DNA of 64,000 nt from an uncultured Marvinbryantia sp. Lineage in GTDB: Bacteria > Bacillota > Clostridia > Lachnospirales > Lachnospiraceae. Where the stretch lies: the NCBI GenBank assembly GCA_934408725.1, contig CAKRVB010000007.1, positions 1 through 64,000 of the forward strand. The letters are read 5' to 3'. Below are positions 53,367 to 64,000 of the stretch, piece by piece. A program made the translations under genes and the position numbers. Every line of letters starts with the position of its first letter. The first letter of the stretch is position 1. Under the pieces are notes generated by a model. It saw only the letters and a program-made list of their open reading frames with translations. It had not been told where the DNA came from and searched no databases.

Positions 53367-55817
53367 TTATTCCTGATACTTATCCAGGAAACCAATAAAC
53401 TGATTGTCTGATTTCTCAAACAGTGCCAGGGAATCCTCGTCACTGAGCAGATACGTATCATCCGCGCCAGGTTCATAAAAACTGATATTTCCCCACTGGT
53501 CATACCCGTTCAGAATTCGGATGCCCTCTGTCGTATCCGCCAGCACCGGATTACCTTCGCTGATGAAATAAAGAATCTCATCCATATTGCATCCAGCCAG
53601 ATTTAGTACCATCTTATCTGGAAGCTGCTGTGCCAGCGCTGCCTCATCCATTGTACCATTTAAAATACACGGATCGATGGAAGACAACGGTATGGTACTC
53701 TCTGTTGCCTTATTTCCTCTTTCCCAGATGTACTGATGGCTCTGGTTGACCACTACGCCAAGCAATTCGTCTGCCTTCACAATTGCAGTATTCGCATGCT
53801 CATACATTCCGGCCAGCTGACCTTTGGCATACACATAGTAGATTTCCTGCGTGTCTTCCTGATACGGAATCATCACAGTCTTGTTTCCATTTTCCACCAT
53901 CATGCTGCTGCGTATCACCTTCGGTGTCTGGGAAATGATACCGGCACCAATCAGAAGTACCACCTCTGTCTTTTTCCGGTCTGTCACCTGCGTAGTCAGT
54001 CCAATACCGGTATCTTCTGCCACATTATCAATAATATGATCTTCCGCCGCCTCTACCCAGTCATTTCCAGACTTCTGTACTCTTGTCATGGTCAGAAGAC
54101 GATCTGAGATCTCTCCTCCTGTGACATAATATCCTGTCTGCGCATACTCCTTTTGTGGTTCTCCATTCTCATCCACAATATTGACCTGTTTCATTGGAAA
54201 GAGCTCGGTTCCCTCCTCGCTGCTGTCAATATCCGCCTCATCTGCCACACCATACACCAGCGACTCGCCCAGATAACCCAGCATCCGGATTCGTTCACTG
54301 CCTGCGCAAGTGATCTCTTTTACCTCTCCGGTATCCAGATTCATCATAGAAATCGTACTGGAATTATATGGTTCATTTTCTTTCAGATATGCAAAATGCT
54401 GACCGGTAGCAGAACCTTCCACGCAGCCCAGCTTCAGACCTTCCATCAATGTTGTCATCTCCATAGTTGCCAGATTGATCTGATAAATATTTCCATCCAG
54501 AAGCATATAGAAGCTGCTCTGGTCCTCTGTAATATAGGCCAGTTCTTCCACATCCCTGCGAAGGAGATCATAGGACCGGTTGGTATCCACAAACAGCTTT
54601 TCCTCCACAGTACCTGAAGATGCATCGTAATGATACAGCCCTACACCTGATTCACCTTCATGACGTCCCCGGTTCATGTAACCGGCTACAATGAAGTACA
54701 CATTACCACCCGGGCTGACATTCAGGACTCTGATATCATGTTCTCCATAAATATCCCGATAATCGCTGTCTCCTTTCTGACGGAAGGTAAAGATCTGCGC
54801 CATCTTGCCGCTCTGTACATCGTAACTCCAGAGTTCGCCACTCTGTTCAAATGCGAAATAGTTGTGGCTGGAGTCACTGGCAAAAGAAATATCATTCTGC
54901 GTGATGCCAAGATCAATGCCGCTGTCCGTAATCACGCCATTATCCGGATCAAAGACTTCATCTGTGGTTCGTTCAAAATCCAGCAACATAACCACTTCAT
55001 CAGCATAACGCAGGCGGAAGTATTCATTTACCGTATACAGTTCCACATTTTCTTCCTCATCTGTAGCACTGATCAGGTATTGCTGGGTAATGGTCGCTGT
55101 TGTTTCATTCAGTTCTTTTATGGCAGGAATGGATTTGTAATAAATCTGCGGATTCAGATTGCCCCATTCCAGCTGTTCCGGTGTGGTATGAATATCCATA
55201 TAGGAAAGGTTGGTCTGTTCCACATCGTATTCCGGTTCCAGATAAACAGCCAGGGAATCTGCATTCTTATTCAGACAGTTATCTGAGAACATATTTACAA
55301 AATCCAGATATTCCTTTGTATGCAGGCTGTCCTGCTGTACCAGTCTGGTGTAATAATAGACATCCTTTCCGTCAGACTTCAATTGTATCTGCAATGCATA
55401 TTCCTGATTCATACGAATCTTGCTTGCCAGAGTAAAATTCGCCGTAATATATTCACCGTCGTTCTGAATGTCTGTCACTTTCGTATTTTCCAGGGATTTT
55501 GAACCATCTATGGTCAGTACTTCAAAATAAATATCCTGGACATTTGCACCAAAGGTTTGAATATGAAGCGATACATCACGATCTGTGGAAATCGGGGTCA
55601 ATGTATCCCGGATGGTCAACGCTTCCATCGGCTCCACATACCCATGCAGCGGATCCATATCTGTATCCTGATACCGCATGTAAACAAGCGGTAAGGTTGC
55701 CTTTTTCATATCCTCTGTCTGAATGGTGGTCTCATCATCCATAATATAGGCAAATCCTGCCACCGAACCGATGAAGATCAGAAAAAGCACCACGATTCTA
55801 ATCAGTATCTTTTTCAT
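53367..55817 (-). CDS. Large membrane-anchored extracytoplasmic protein, propeller-like, with C-terminal papain-like-fold segment
   Basis: 816 residues. One N-terminal membrane anchor (about 4-25), then a beta-rich exterior. About 330-660 has repeated strand patterns with SFASDSSHNYFAFEQSGELW, NVSPGGNVYFIVAGY, YMLLDGNIYQINLATMEMT and SATGQHFAYLKENE, suggesting a TolB/WD-like propeller. The last 100 residues (NMDEILYFISEGNPVLADT, IRILNGYDQWGNISFYEPG) resemble the C39-like peptidase fold, without a clear catalytic Cys/His. Its end overlaps the methyltransferase gene upstream... in the same transcript its ATG 55817 lies 20 nt inside that gene. I do not recognise a named family. Confidence 0.6.
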   Translation of the reverse strand: MKKILIRIVVLFLIFIGSVAGFAYIMDDETTIQTEDMKKATLPLVYMRYQDTDMDPLHGYVEPMEALTIRDTLTPISTDRDVSLHIQTFGANVQDIYFEVLTIDGSKSLENTKVTDIQNDGEYITANFTLASKIRMNQEYALQIQLKSDGKDVYYYTRLVQQDSLHTKEYLDFVNMFSDNCLNKNADSLAVYLEPEYDVEQTNLSYMDIHTTPEQLEWGNLNPQIYYKSIPAIKELNETTATITQQYLISATDEEENVELYTVNEYFRLRYADEVVMLLDFERTTDEVFDPDNGVITDSGIDLGITQNDISFASDSSHNYFAFEQSGELWSYDVQSGKMAQIFTFRQKGDSDYRDIYGEHDIRVLNVSPGGNVYFIVAGYMNRGRHEGESGVGLYHYDASSGTVEEKLFVDTNRSYDLLRRDVEELAYITEDQSSFYMLLDGNIYQINLATMEMTTLMEGLKLGCVEGSATGQHFAYLKENEPYNSSTISMMNLDTGEVKEITCAGSERIRMLGYLGESLVYGVADEADIDSSEEGTELFPMKQVNIVDENGEPQKEYAQTGYYVTGGEISDRLLTMTRVQKSGNDWVEAAEDHIIDNVAEDTGIGLTTQVTDRKKTEVVLLIGAGIISQTPKVIRSSMMVENGNKTVMIPYQEDTQEIYYVYAKGQLAGMYEHANTAIVKADELLGVVVNQSHQYIWERGNKATESTIPLSSIDPCILNGTMDEAALAQQLPDKMVLNLAGCNMDEILYFISEGNPVLADTTEGIRILNGYDQWGNISFYEPGADDTYLLSDEDSLALFEKSDNQFIGFLDKYQE

Positions 55818-56982
55818 CTTCTCCTCCTAACCGTAATCTGTAAAATAACGGATTCACATTCCAGATTCCCATACAGTTCTGAAGAGAATCCAGAAGCTTT
55901 TCCTTCTTTTCGGAAGGCAGTGGCATATTCTGCTTCACTGCACGGATCAGAATATTCTTCGGTGTATGTTCCATATCAATAAACTCCAGCACCTGTACCT
56001 GATACCCTTCCAGCTCCAGCACATCCGCCCGAAAAGCATCGGTCATCAAAGCCGCCATACGTTCCTGAATCAGCCCATATTTTAAGACCGGATTCATCTC
56101 TGTACTATGCATCTGACGGTTTAACTCATGATGGCAACAAGGCACCGCAAAAATCACCTTTGCATTCCATTGAAGTGCCTTTTCCAGTGCATAGTCTGTA
56201 GCCGTATCACAGGCGTGAAGGGATACCACCATGTCTACCTGCTCCACGCCATCGTAATCCGCAATATCTCCGGTCAGGAAGGTCAGACGCTCATAGCCGT
56301 ACTTTTCTGCCAGTTCCTGACAGTGTTCCATCACATCTTTTTTCAGATCCAGACCGATCATCCGTATCCGGTACTGCTTCTTTACGGTCAGATAATAATA
56401 CAGGGCAAAAGTAAGATAGGACTTGCCACACCCAAAATCGATCAACGTCAGTTCCCTGTCTTTATCCAGCTCCGGTAAAATATCTTCCACAAACTCCAGA
56501 TATCGGTTGATCTGGCGGAATTTATCATATCTTGACCGTACAATAGCACCTTCCGCTGTCATAACCCCAAGATCCACCAGAAACGGGATCGGAGTTCCTT
56601 CTTCCAGGAGATATCTCTTCTTGCGATTATGATCCAGAACTCTTGCACTACGCATATCTCTGGCTATCTTCTGCTTCACTGTGGCTTTTCCTTTTTTACT
56701 TACCAATGCCTGTATTGACTGAGTAGTAGTATCCATCTGCAATTGTCTGTAATCTTTTCGAAGCCAATGGTCTAACTGTTCCAGCAGCTCTGCCTTCTCA
56801 TAGTTTTTATGAAATTCTTTTTTTCCATCTGAGACACTGGTCTGAAAATACAGTTCTTCTTTTAACTTCACCGGCCGGATCTTTACTTTATCCGCCAGTT
56901 CTCCATGACGCTTTCCACTGATGGTCATGCGCAGCATATTCTCATTCATGGTCTGTCTCAGTAAATTCATTAATTGTTCCAT
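55798..56982 (-). CDS. SAM-dependent methyltransferase, METTL25/Methyltransf_32-like
   Basis: 394 residues. An N-terminal region of about 110 residues (AELADKVKIRPVK-like basic beta segment, no clear function) precedes a Rossmann methyltransferase: LIDFGCGKSYLTFALYYYL (SAM motif I), RMIGLDLKKDVMEHC, MVVSLHACDTATDYALEKA and FAVPCCHHELNRQ. The DFGCGKSYL and SLHACD pair is the signature of the family that includes eukaryotic METTL25. The substrate is unknown; Cys-Cys-His-His may bind metal. Its end overlaps the start of the downstream large protein by 20 nt. Confidence 0.8.
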   Translation of the reverse strand: MEQLMNLLRQTMNENMLRMTISGKRHGELADKVKIRPVKLKEELYFQTSVSDGKKEFHKNYEKAELLEQLDHWLRKDYRQLQMDTTTQSIQALVSKKGKATVKQKIARDMRSARVLDHNRKKRYLLEEGTPIPFLVDLGVMTAEGAIVRSRYDKFRQINRYLEFVEDILPELDKDRELTLIDFGCGKSYLTFALYYYLTVKKQYRIRMIGLDLKKDVMEHCQELAEKYGYERLTFLTGDIADYDGVEQVDMVVSLHACDTATDYALEKALQWNAKVIFAVPCCHHELNRQMHSTEMNPVLKYGLIQERMAALMTDAFRADVLELEGYQVQVLEFIDMEHTPKNILIRAVKQNMPLPSEKKEKLLDSLQNCMGIWNVNPLFYRLRLGGEDEKDTD

Positions 56983-56994
56983 ATCTGTTTTATA

Positions 56995-57828
56995 TCACCA
57001 TTCTTTTCCACAACTGTCACAGTGCCATGTGACAGCGTAACGTTCAAATCTGCGCAGTCCAAAGGAAGACGACAATGTCTTTTTCATATTAGTCCATACT
57101 GAGATATGCGATACCTTGCTGCTTCCGCATCTCGGACATCGTACCTCCAGCTTCTTTTTTCCTGCATCAATGAGCCTGTCCACATCGTTCTGGTCATTCA
57201 TCTTTTTAAACTGCTCTACCCAGAACTTTCGCTTATTTACCTTTCCAAATGCATATTCATAATAATTAGCTGTCTTCTTGTCCTTCGGATCTGCTGTTTT
57301 TACCAGATAAAAGTATGCGGATGCCCGAATGTAATCTTTCTTATTATGATAGTAATACAAGCCTACATTCTTCATAGCCTGTGCCCAGATCGCGCCTTTG
57401 TTCTTCTCGATCTTCATAAAGCAGGAAACTGCCTTTTCCTGGTCATCTGGAAATGGATCATTGATCTTTGGCATATACAGATTGCCAAGGAAATAATAGG
57501 ATGCACTGTTCAGTCTGGCTGCTGCCTGGAAAGCATCTACAGTCTTCTTCATAAAGGCTTTTCTTTCCGGTGAATCCTTCTGTGCCAGATTGAAATACGC
57601 AGATGCAAGATTGGTATAAACACTGGCATCTTCCGTGATGGCAAGAGCCTTCTCAAACATCTCCACTGCTTTCTCATTATCATTTGCATCGTTTTTATAG
57701 TAAATCCCCAGTTCATTATAAACCTGCGGTGCCTGACTTTCCTCTGCAAGAGCCAGCAGCCCGGCTTCTCGTTCCGAGCCTTTCTTCTCCTTCAGCCTTT
57801 CCAGCTTAGTTCTTAATTTATCATCCAT
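56995..57828 (-). CDS. TPR-repeat protein with C-terminal zinc ribbon
   Basis: 277 residues from ATG 57828 (GAGGAG upstream; 57861 is an alternative). At least three TPR-like helix pairs (about 30-200: APQVYNELGIYYKNDANDNE, KAVEMFEKALAITEDASVYT, ASYYFLGNLYM, AMKNVGLYYYHN) form a protein-binding scaffold. The C-terminus has two CxxC knuckles, CPRCGSSK and CDSCGKEW, about 35 residues apart: a zinc ribbon. Cotranscribed with the methyltransferase 12 nt downstream. Function unknown. Confidence 0.75.
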   Translation of the reverse strand: MDDKLRTKLERLKEKKGSEREAGLLALAEESQAPQVYNELGIYYKNDANDNEKAVEMFEKALAITEDASVYTNLASAYFNLAQKDSPERKAFMKKTVDAFQAAARLNSASYYFLGNLYMPKINDPFPDDQEKAVSCFMKIEKNKGAIWAQAMKNVGLYYYHNKKDYIRASAYFYLVKTADPKDKKTANYYEYAFGKVNKRKFWVEQFKKMNDQNDVDRLIDAGKKKLEVRCPRCGSSKVSHISVWTNMKKTLSSSFGLRRFERYAVTWHCDSCGKEW

Positions 57829-57914
57829 ATGACTATGTCTCCTCTCTGGTATGCTGCTCACTTCATGATTCTCACACGCTATGCGCTACTCTCCCAGTAT
57901 TCTTTATTCTATAA

Positions 57915-57952
57915 TAAAAAGACACGGACTTCAATAAAAAAGTCCGTGTCTG
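57915..57952 (-). terminator. Terminator of the second TRAP operon
   Basis: GACACGGACTT / AAGTCCGTGTC 11-bp perfect stem followed by TTTTTATT on the minus strand. Confidence 0.8.
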
Positions 57953-57992
57953 AAAAATATCCTATATTGTATGTAGTCGTTACACTGTACTC

Positions 57993-59294
57993 TTAAACTG
58001 CATATCCAACCAGACGTGGTAAAAACAGTGATACAGCTGGAACAAAGCTGAGTAACATCAATGTAATAATCATAGCAAGATAGAATGGCAGGGTTGCCTT
58101 TACGATCTTTTCGATCTTAACACCAGATACAGCAGAACCGATGAACAATACGGTACCTACCGGAGGTGTCAGCAGACCGATACCACAGTTCAGGATCATC
58201 ATGATACCGAACTGGATTGGGCTGATGCCGATGGATGTTGCCAGTGGCAGAAGGATAGGTGTTGCAATCAGGACGATTGGAGCCATATCCATGATACATC
58301 CCAGAACCAGAAGGATCAGGTTGATCAGCAGTGTCAGCAGGATCTTATTGGTTGTGACAGAAGTAATGGCACTTGCAGCAAGATCTGGCACATGCAGATA
58401 AGTCAGGCAGTAACCGAAGATACTGGAGGTACCGCAAAGGATCAGTACCATAGCCAGTGTATCGATACATTCACCAAATACTGCCCACAGGCTCTTCCAG
58501 TTCAGTTCTCTGTAAACAGCCATACTTACCAGTAAGCTGTAAAGTACTGCAATAGCAGCAGATTCAGTAGCTGTGAATACACCACATACTACACCAACTA
58601 CTACGATCAGGATTGCCAGCAGAGCCCATATAGAAGTCTTTAACTGTTTAAAGAAGTTCTTAATAGAGAACGCTTTTCCCTTTGGATAATTTCTCTTCAT
58701 GGAAATGATGTAAGAGAAGATCATCAGGGAAACAGCCAGGAGTGCTCCTGGAAGATATCCAGCCATGAACAGCGCACCAACGGATACTCCACCGGCTGCT
58801 GTACAGTAAATAACCATGTTGTGAGATGGAGGAACCAGAAGACCTTCTACAGAAGAAGTAATGGTAACTGCTGTAGAGAAGTCAGCGTCGTAACCGGCTT
58901 CCACCATCATAGGGATCATCAGCTTACCAACAGATGCAGTATCTGCTGCTGCGGATCCGGAAATACCTCCGAAGAAATAGGATGTTACGATGTTAACCAT
59001 GGCCAGTCCGCCATGCATCCATCCAACCAGTGATTCAGCCAGAGCAACCAGCTTATTGGAAATACCACCGGCACCCATGATACTACCCATGGTGATGAAG
59101 AATGGTACCGCCATCAGTGAGAAGGAGTAAACCCCCTTGACCATCTGTGTAACAACGGTTGTATACGGAAGCTTTAAATATGTCAGACAGAGACAGGAGG
59201 CAATGGCTACTGCAAATGCAATCTGCACACGCAGAGCAACCAGCAGTAAGAAGCCCACAATCAGAATTAAAATTGCGATTCCGTTTGAACTCAT
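57993..59294 (-). CDS. dctM: TRAP transporter large permease (DctM), second system
   Basis: 433 residues, about 12 hydrophobic segments, clearly paralogous to the DctM at 27087-28391: PFFITMGSIMGAGGIS, YFFGGISGSAAADTASVG, VPPSHNMVIYC, LNCGIGLLTPPVGTVLFIGSA. Starts 1 nt after the dctQ stop codon. Substrate unknown; no sugar-acid catabolic genes are adjacent. Confidence 0.92.
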   Translation of the reverse strand: MSSNGIAILILIVGFLLLVALRVQIAFAVAIASCLCLTYLKLPYTTVVTQMVKGVYSFSLMAVPFFITMGSIMGAGGISNKLVALAESLVGWMHGGLAMVNIVTSYFFGGISGSAAADTASVGKLMIPMMVEAGYDADFSTAVTITSSVEGLLVPPSHNMVIYCTAAGGVSVGALFMAGYLPGALLAVSLMIFSYIISMKRNYPKGKAFSIKNFFKQLKTSIWALLAILIVVVGVVCGVFTATESAAIAVLYSLLVSMAVYRELNWKSLWAVFGECIDTLAMVLILCGTSSIFGYCLTYLHVPDLAASAITSVTTNKILLTLLINLILLVLGCIMDMAPIVLIATPILLPLATSIGISPIQFGIMMILNCGIGLLTPPVGTVLFIGSAVSGVKIEKIVKATLPFYLAMIITLMLLSFVPAVSLFLPRLVGYAV

Positions 59295-59295
59295 A

Positions 59296-59808
59296 TTATT
59301 TGTCCTCCTTTCCTGACAGTTTTTTCACGTCTTTTACTAATGCTTCAAGAATAAAGATGCAGATTACAATACCTGCAATCGGTACACCCGCATACATCCA
59401 GAACTTGGACAGTGCAGGAAGTGTAGCGTATTTTACACGGCTTCCTACAGTCGTTGCTGTATTAAAGCCTTCATAAATCATAATGATAGAGAATGCCAGA
59501 ATCAGAACATCTGCGAAGATATCCAGTACCTGACAGAGCTTCTTTGGCAGGAATTCATCCAGGGATGTCATTCGGATATGTGTTCCCTTTCTTACAGCAA
59601 GTGCTGCTGCAAGGAATGCCATATAAGTCATAAGGGTAAGAACCACTTCTTCACTCCATGCCGGATCCTTGAACAGTGGAATATACTTTCCAACATAACG
59701 GCCTGCTACTGCGTAAGAAGTGATCAGAATATCTGCGATCAGAGCAATCTTACAGATAAACATAACCAGCGCATAAAGCTTATCTAATACACGTTCAATT
59801 GCTTTCAT
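59296..59808 (-). CDS. dctQ: TRAP transporter small permease (DctQ), second system
   Basis: 170 residues, four membrane segments. Motifs AVAGRYVGKYIPLFKDPAWSEEVVLTLMTYMAFLAAALAVRKGTHIRM is split over helices 1-2 (Arg-Tyr, Trp-x-Glu-Glu, His-Ile-Arg), a textbook DctQ pattern. Works with the DctM downstream. Start ATG 59808 with AAAGAGGT upstream. Confidence 0.9.
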   Translation of the reverse strand: MKAIERVLDKLYALVMFICKIALIADILITSYAVAGRYVGKYIPLFKDPAWSEEVVLTLMTYMAFLAAALAVRKGTHIRMTSLDEFLPKKLCQVLDIFADVLILAFSIIMIYEGFNTATTVGSRVKYATLPALSKFWMYAGVPIAGIVICIFILEALVKDVKKLSGKEDK

Positions 59809-59856
59809 TTTCGAAAACCTCTTTCTTTTAAAACTCAGGACATCACTTCAAAGTCA

Positions 59857-59884
59857 TTCCCACCTGTGCAGACACAGGTGGGAA
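59857..59884 (-). other. Hairpin between dctP and dctQ, second system
   Basis: TTCCCACCTGTG-TCTG-CACAGGTGGGAA, a 12-bp perfect stem without a T-run, in the 111-nt gap. Same position as the compound hairpin in the first TRAP operon. Confidence 0.5.
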
Positions 59885-59919
59885 CACGACTTCTTATGCT
59901 GTCATCAACGACTCAAATC

Positions 59920-60906
59920 TTATTTTGCAAGATCTACAACTGCCTGATAGAAGTCTTCGATACCCTTTGTGTTTTCTGTGATAACATCCGCAACTGCTTC
60001 TTTGTAAGGAGTCTTGTCTTCTACTTCTGTAAATACAGCGCCCTTGTCTGCCAGGCTCTTCATGCAGTCTTCATCGGTCTGTGCAGACTGTTCTTTGTTG
60101 AATTCCTGAGCTTTCTGAGCTGCTTCCTGAACTGCTGCGAACTGTTCGTCTGTCAGTTTGGATTTTGCAAGGTCAGAGATGATATATACTGCGTTACCCA
60201 GTGTATGTTCATCAAGGATTACGTTAGGAGCTACTTCGTAGAATGCGTTCAGTTCGTATGGGGAAAGTGGCTGTTCAGCACCATCTACTACACCAGACTG
60301 AAGAGAAGTATAAAGCTCACCAGAAGAGATAACTGTCGGTGATCCGCCAAGTCCTTCTACGATACCACGCATGATTGGGTCATCTGCTACACGGATCTTC
60401 TTGCCGGCGATATCAGCTACATCTGTAACAGCATCTTTGAAGAAGAAGCTTCTGAATCCTTCTTCGTAGAAGCTCAGTCCTGTTACACCAAGAGTAGAGA
60501 TCTCATCGAAGATTTCATCTTTCAGTTCTGAATCTGCTACTGCCCAGAAATGATCACGGCTCTCAAATAAATATGGAAGTCCGAGAGATGCAGTCTTTGG
60601 ACAGCTGTAGTTTGTCAGACGGGATGTTGTGATACGCTCGATATCTACAGTACCTGCCTGTGCCAGCATACCATCCAGAATTTCTGTTTCGCTTCCAAGT
60701 ACCTTAGAGCACTGGATATCGATATCAACTGCACCATCTGTCAGTTCGTTAACCTGTTCTTTGAAGTAGTTAGCTACTTTTCCTGACAGAGAATCTTCTG
60801 CGTTCTCTTCTGCCAGAACCAGAGTAACATCTGCTGCGGATACAGATGCGCTAGCGGATACTGCAATAAGACCTAACATTATTGCTGCAACTAATTTTTT
60901 CTTCAT
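59920..60906 (-). CDS. dctP: TRAP transporter substrate-binding protein (DctP), second system
   Basis: 328 residues. Signal peptide about 1-25 (KKKLVAAIMLGLIAVSASA, cleavage near SVSA-ADV). DctP motifs: GKVANYFKEQVNELTDGAVDI, LGSETEILDGMLAQAGTVDI, AGKKIRVADDPIMRGIVEGL (ligand Arg), GELYTSLQSGVVDGAEQPLS. The sequence differs clearly from the first DctP, so the ligand may differ. The hybrid sensor kinase upstream could control it (inference). Confidence 0.92.
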   Translation of the reverse strand: MKKKLVAAIMLGLIAVSASASVSAADVTLVLAEENAEDSLSGKVANYFKEQVNELTDGAVDIDIQCSKVLGSETEILDGMLAQAGTVDIERITTSRLTNYSCPKTASLGLPYLFESRDHFWAVADSELKDEIFDEISTLGVTGLSFYEEGFRSFFFKDAVTDVADIAGKKIRVADDPIMRGIVEGLGGSPTVISSGELYTSLQSGVVDGAEQPLSPYELNAFYEVAPNVILDEHTLGNAVYIISDLAKSKLTDEQFAAVQEAAQKAQEFNKEQSAQTDEDCMKSLADKGAVFTEVEDKTPYKEAVADVITENTKGIEDFYQAVVDLAK

Positions 60907-61014
60907 TTCTTTCTCTCCTTATTTTTTAAAAATTTTGTGCCATCTGCCAAAAGACATTGGCTGGTACCCGGGTAATCTGTCTTTTTTTCCTGCAACCGGT
61001 ATACCGCTGTAATA

Positions 61015-61043
61015 ATATTACCATTAAGCTATACAAAAAGCAA
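61015..61043 (-). promoter_or_regulatory. Promoter of the second TRAP operon
   Basis: Minus-strand TTGCTT (61038-61043), 17-bp spacer, TAATAT (61015-61020). The leader holds the palindrome CGGTATACCG and an AAAAGACA/TGTCTTTT hairpin (about 60951-60990), possibly the kinase terminator or an attenuator. Confidence 0.5.
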
Positions 61044-61087
61044 GCATTTTTCGATAATATGTCTGTCTGTCGTTTCTTTTTTTCGCA

Positions 61088-64000
<2,913 letters not shown>

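Overview
The window looks like a chromosomal segment of a spore-forming Firmicute of the Lachnospiraceae type (Clostridium cluster XIVa, Blautia/Ruminococcus-like). The evidence is the sporulation genes yabP, yabQ, spoIIE and a cotS-like gene, a Na+-type V-ATPase, the start of a pyruvate:ferredoxin oxidoreductase gene, and small Lachnospiraceae families such as the DUF6472-like protein. The exact species cannot be read from the sequence. Almost every gene lies on the minus strand; only an LTA-synthase-like gene (16849-18990) and a YcxB-like gene (30292-30816) are on the plus strand. There are no rRNA genes, CRISPR arrays, insertion sequences or phage genes.

Layout. 1-7.6 kb: the first 15 codons of nifJ, a membrane GGDEF/HD-GYP protein preceded by a small ORF and a structured intergenic element, a GNAT acetyltransferase with a small partner, metA with a leader hairpin, an XRE regulator with a membrane partner, and an LCP-family wall enzyme preceded by the 3' remnant of a second LCP gene. 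7.6-16.4 kb: a nine-gene V-ATPase operon in the order G/H-I-K-E-C-F-A-B-D. 16.5-19 kb: a DUF6472-like protein and an LTA-synthase-like sulfatase-fold enzyme.

19-30 kb: a complete D-galacturonate catabolic locus. It holds a TRAP transporter (dctP-dctQ-dctM), kdgA-kdgK, uxaC-uxaB-uxaA and a LacI-family regulator. The two catabolic promoters have the same architecture, with a TGTAAGTGCTTACA operator just downstream of each -10 box. The pathway runs galacturonate > tagaturonate > altronate > KDG > KDPG > pyruvate + glyceraldehyde-3-phosphate. 30-37 kb: a YcxB-like protein, two translationally coupled URO-D/MtaA-fold proteins with methyltransferase-type zinc motifs, a second LacI regulator, a MarR regulator and an intracellular GH13 amylase.

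37-53 kb: a housekeeping and sporulation block close to the Bacillus yabO-yabP-yabQ-divIC-tRNA-spoIIE-tilS-hpt-ftsH order. Inserted between the tRNA and spoIIE are trpS, a solo HPt protein, pgcA, and an FMN-riboswitch-controlled ribU plus creatininase-family operon. hup, a cotS-like gene, cca and uppP follow. 53-64 kb: a large unrecognised anchored protein, a METTL25-like methyltransferase, a TPR/zinc-ribbon protein, a second TRAP transporter of unknown substrate, and a hybrid sensor kinase cut by the right edge of the window.

The most interesting leads are the riboswitch-controlled RibU/creatininase pair, the tandem MtaA-like methyltransferases under LacI-type control, a TM-less SpoIIE with a 21-bp-spacer promoter overlapping a terminator, a possible unnamed ~200-nt structured RNA near 3.1 kb, and the LCP gene remnant.
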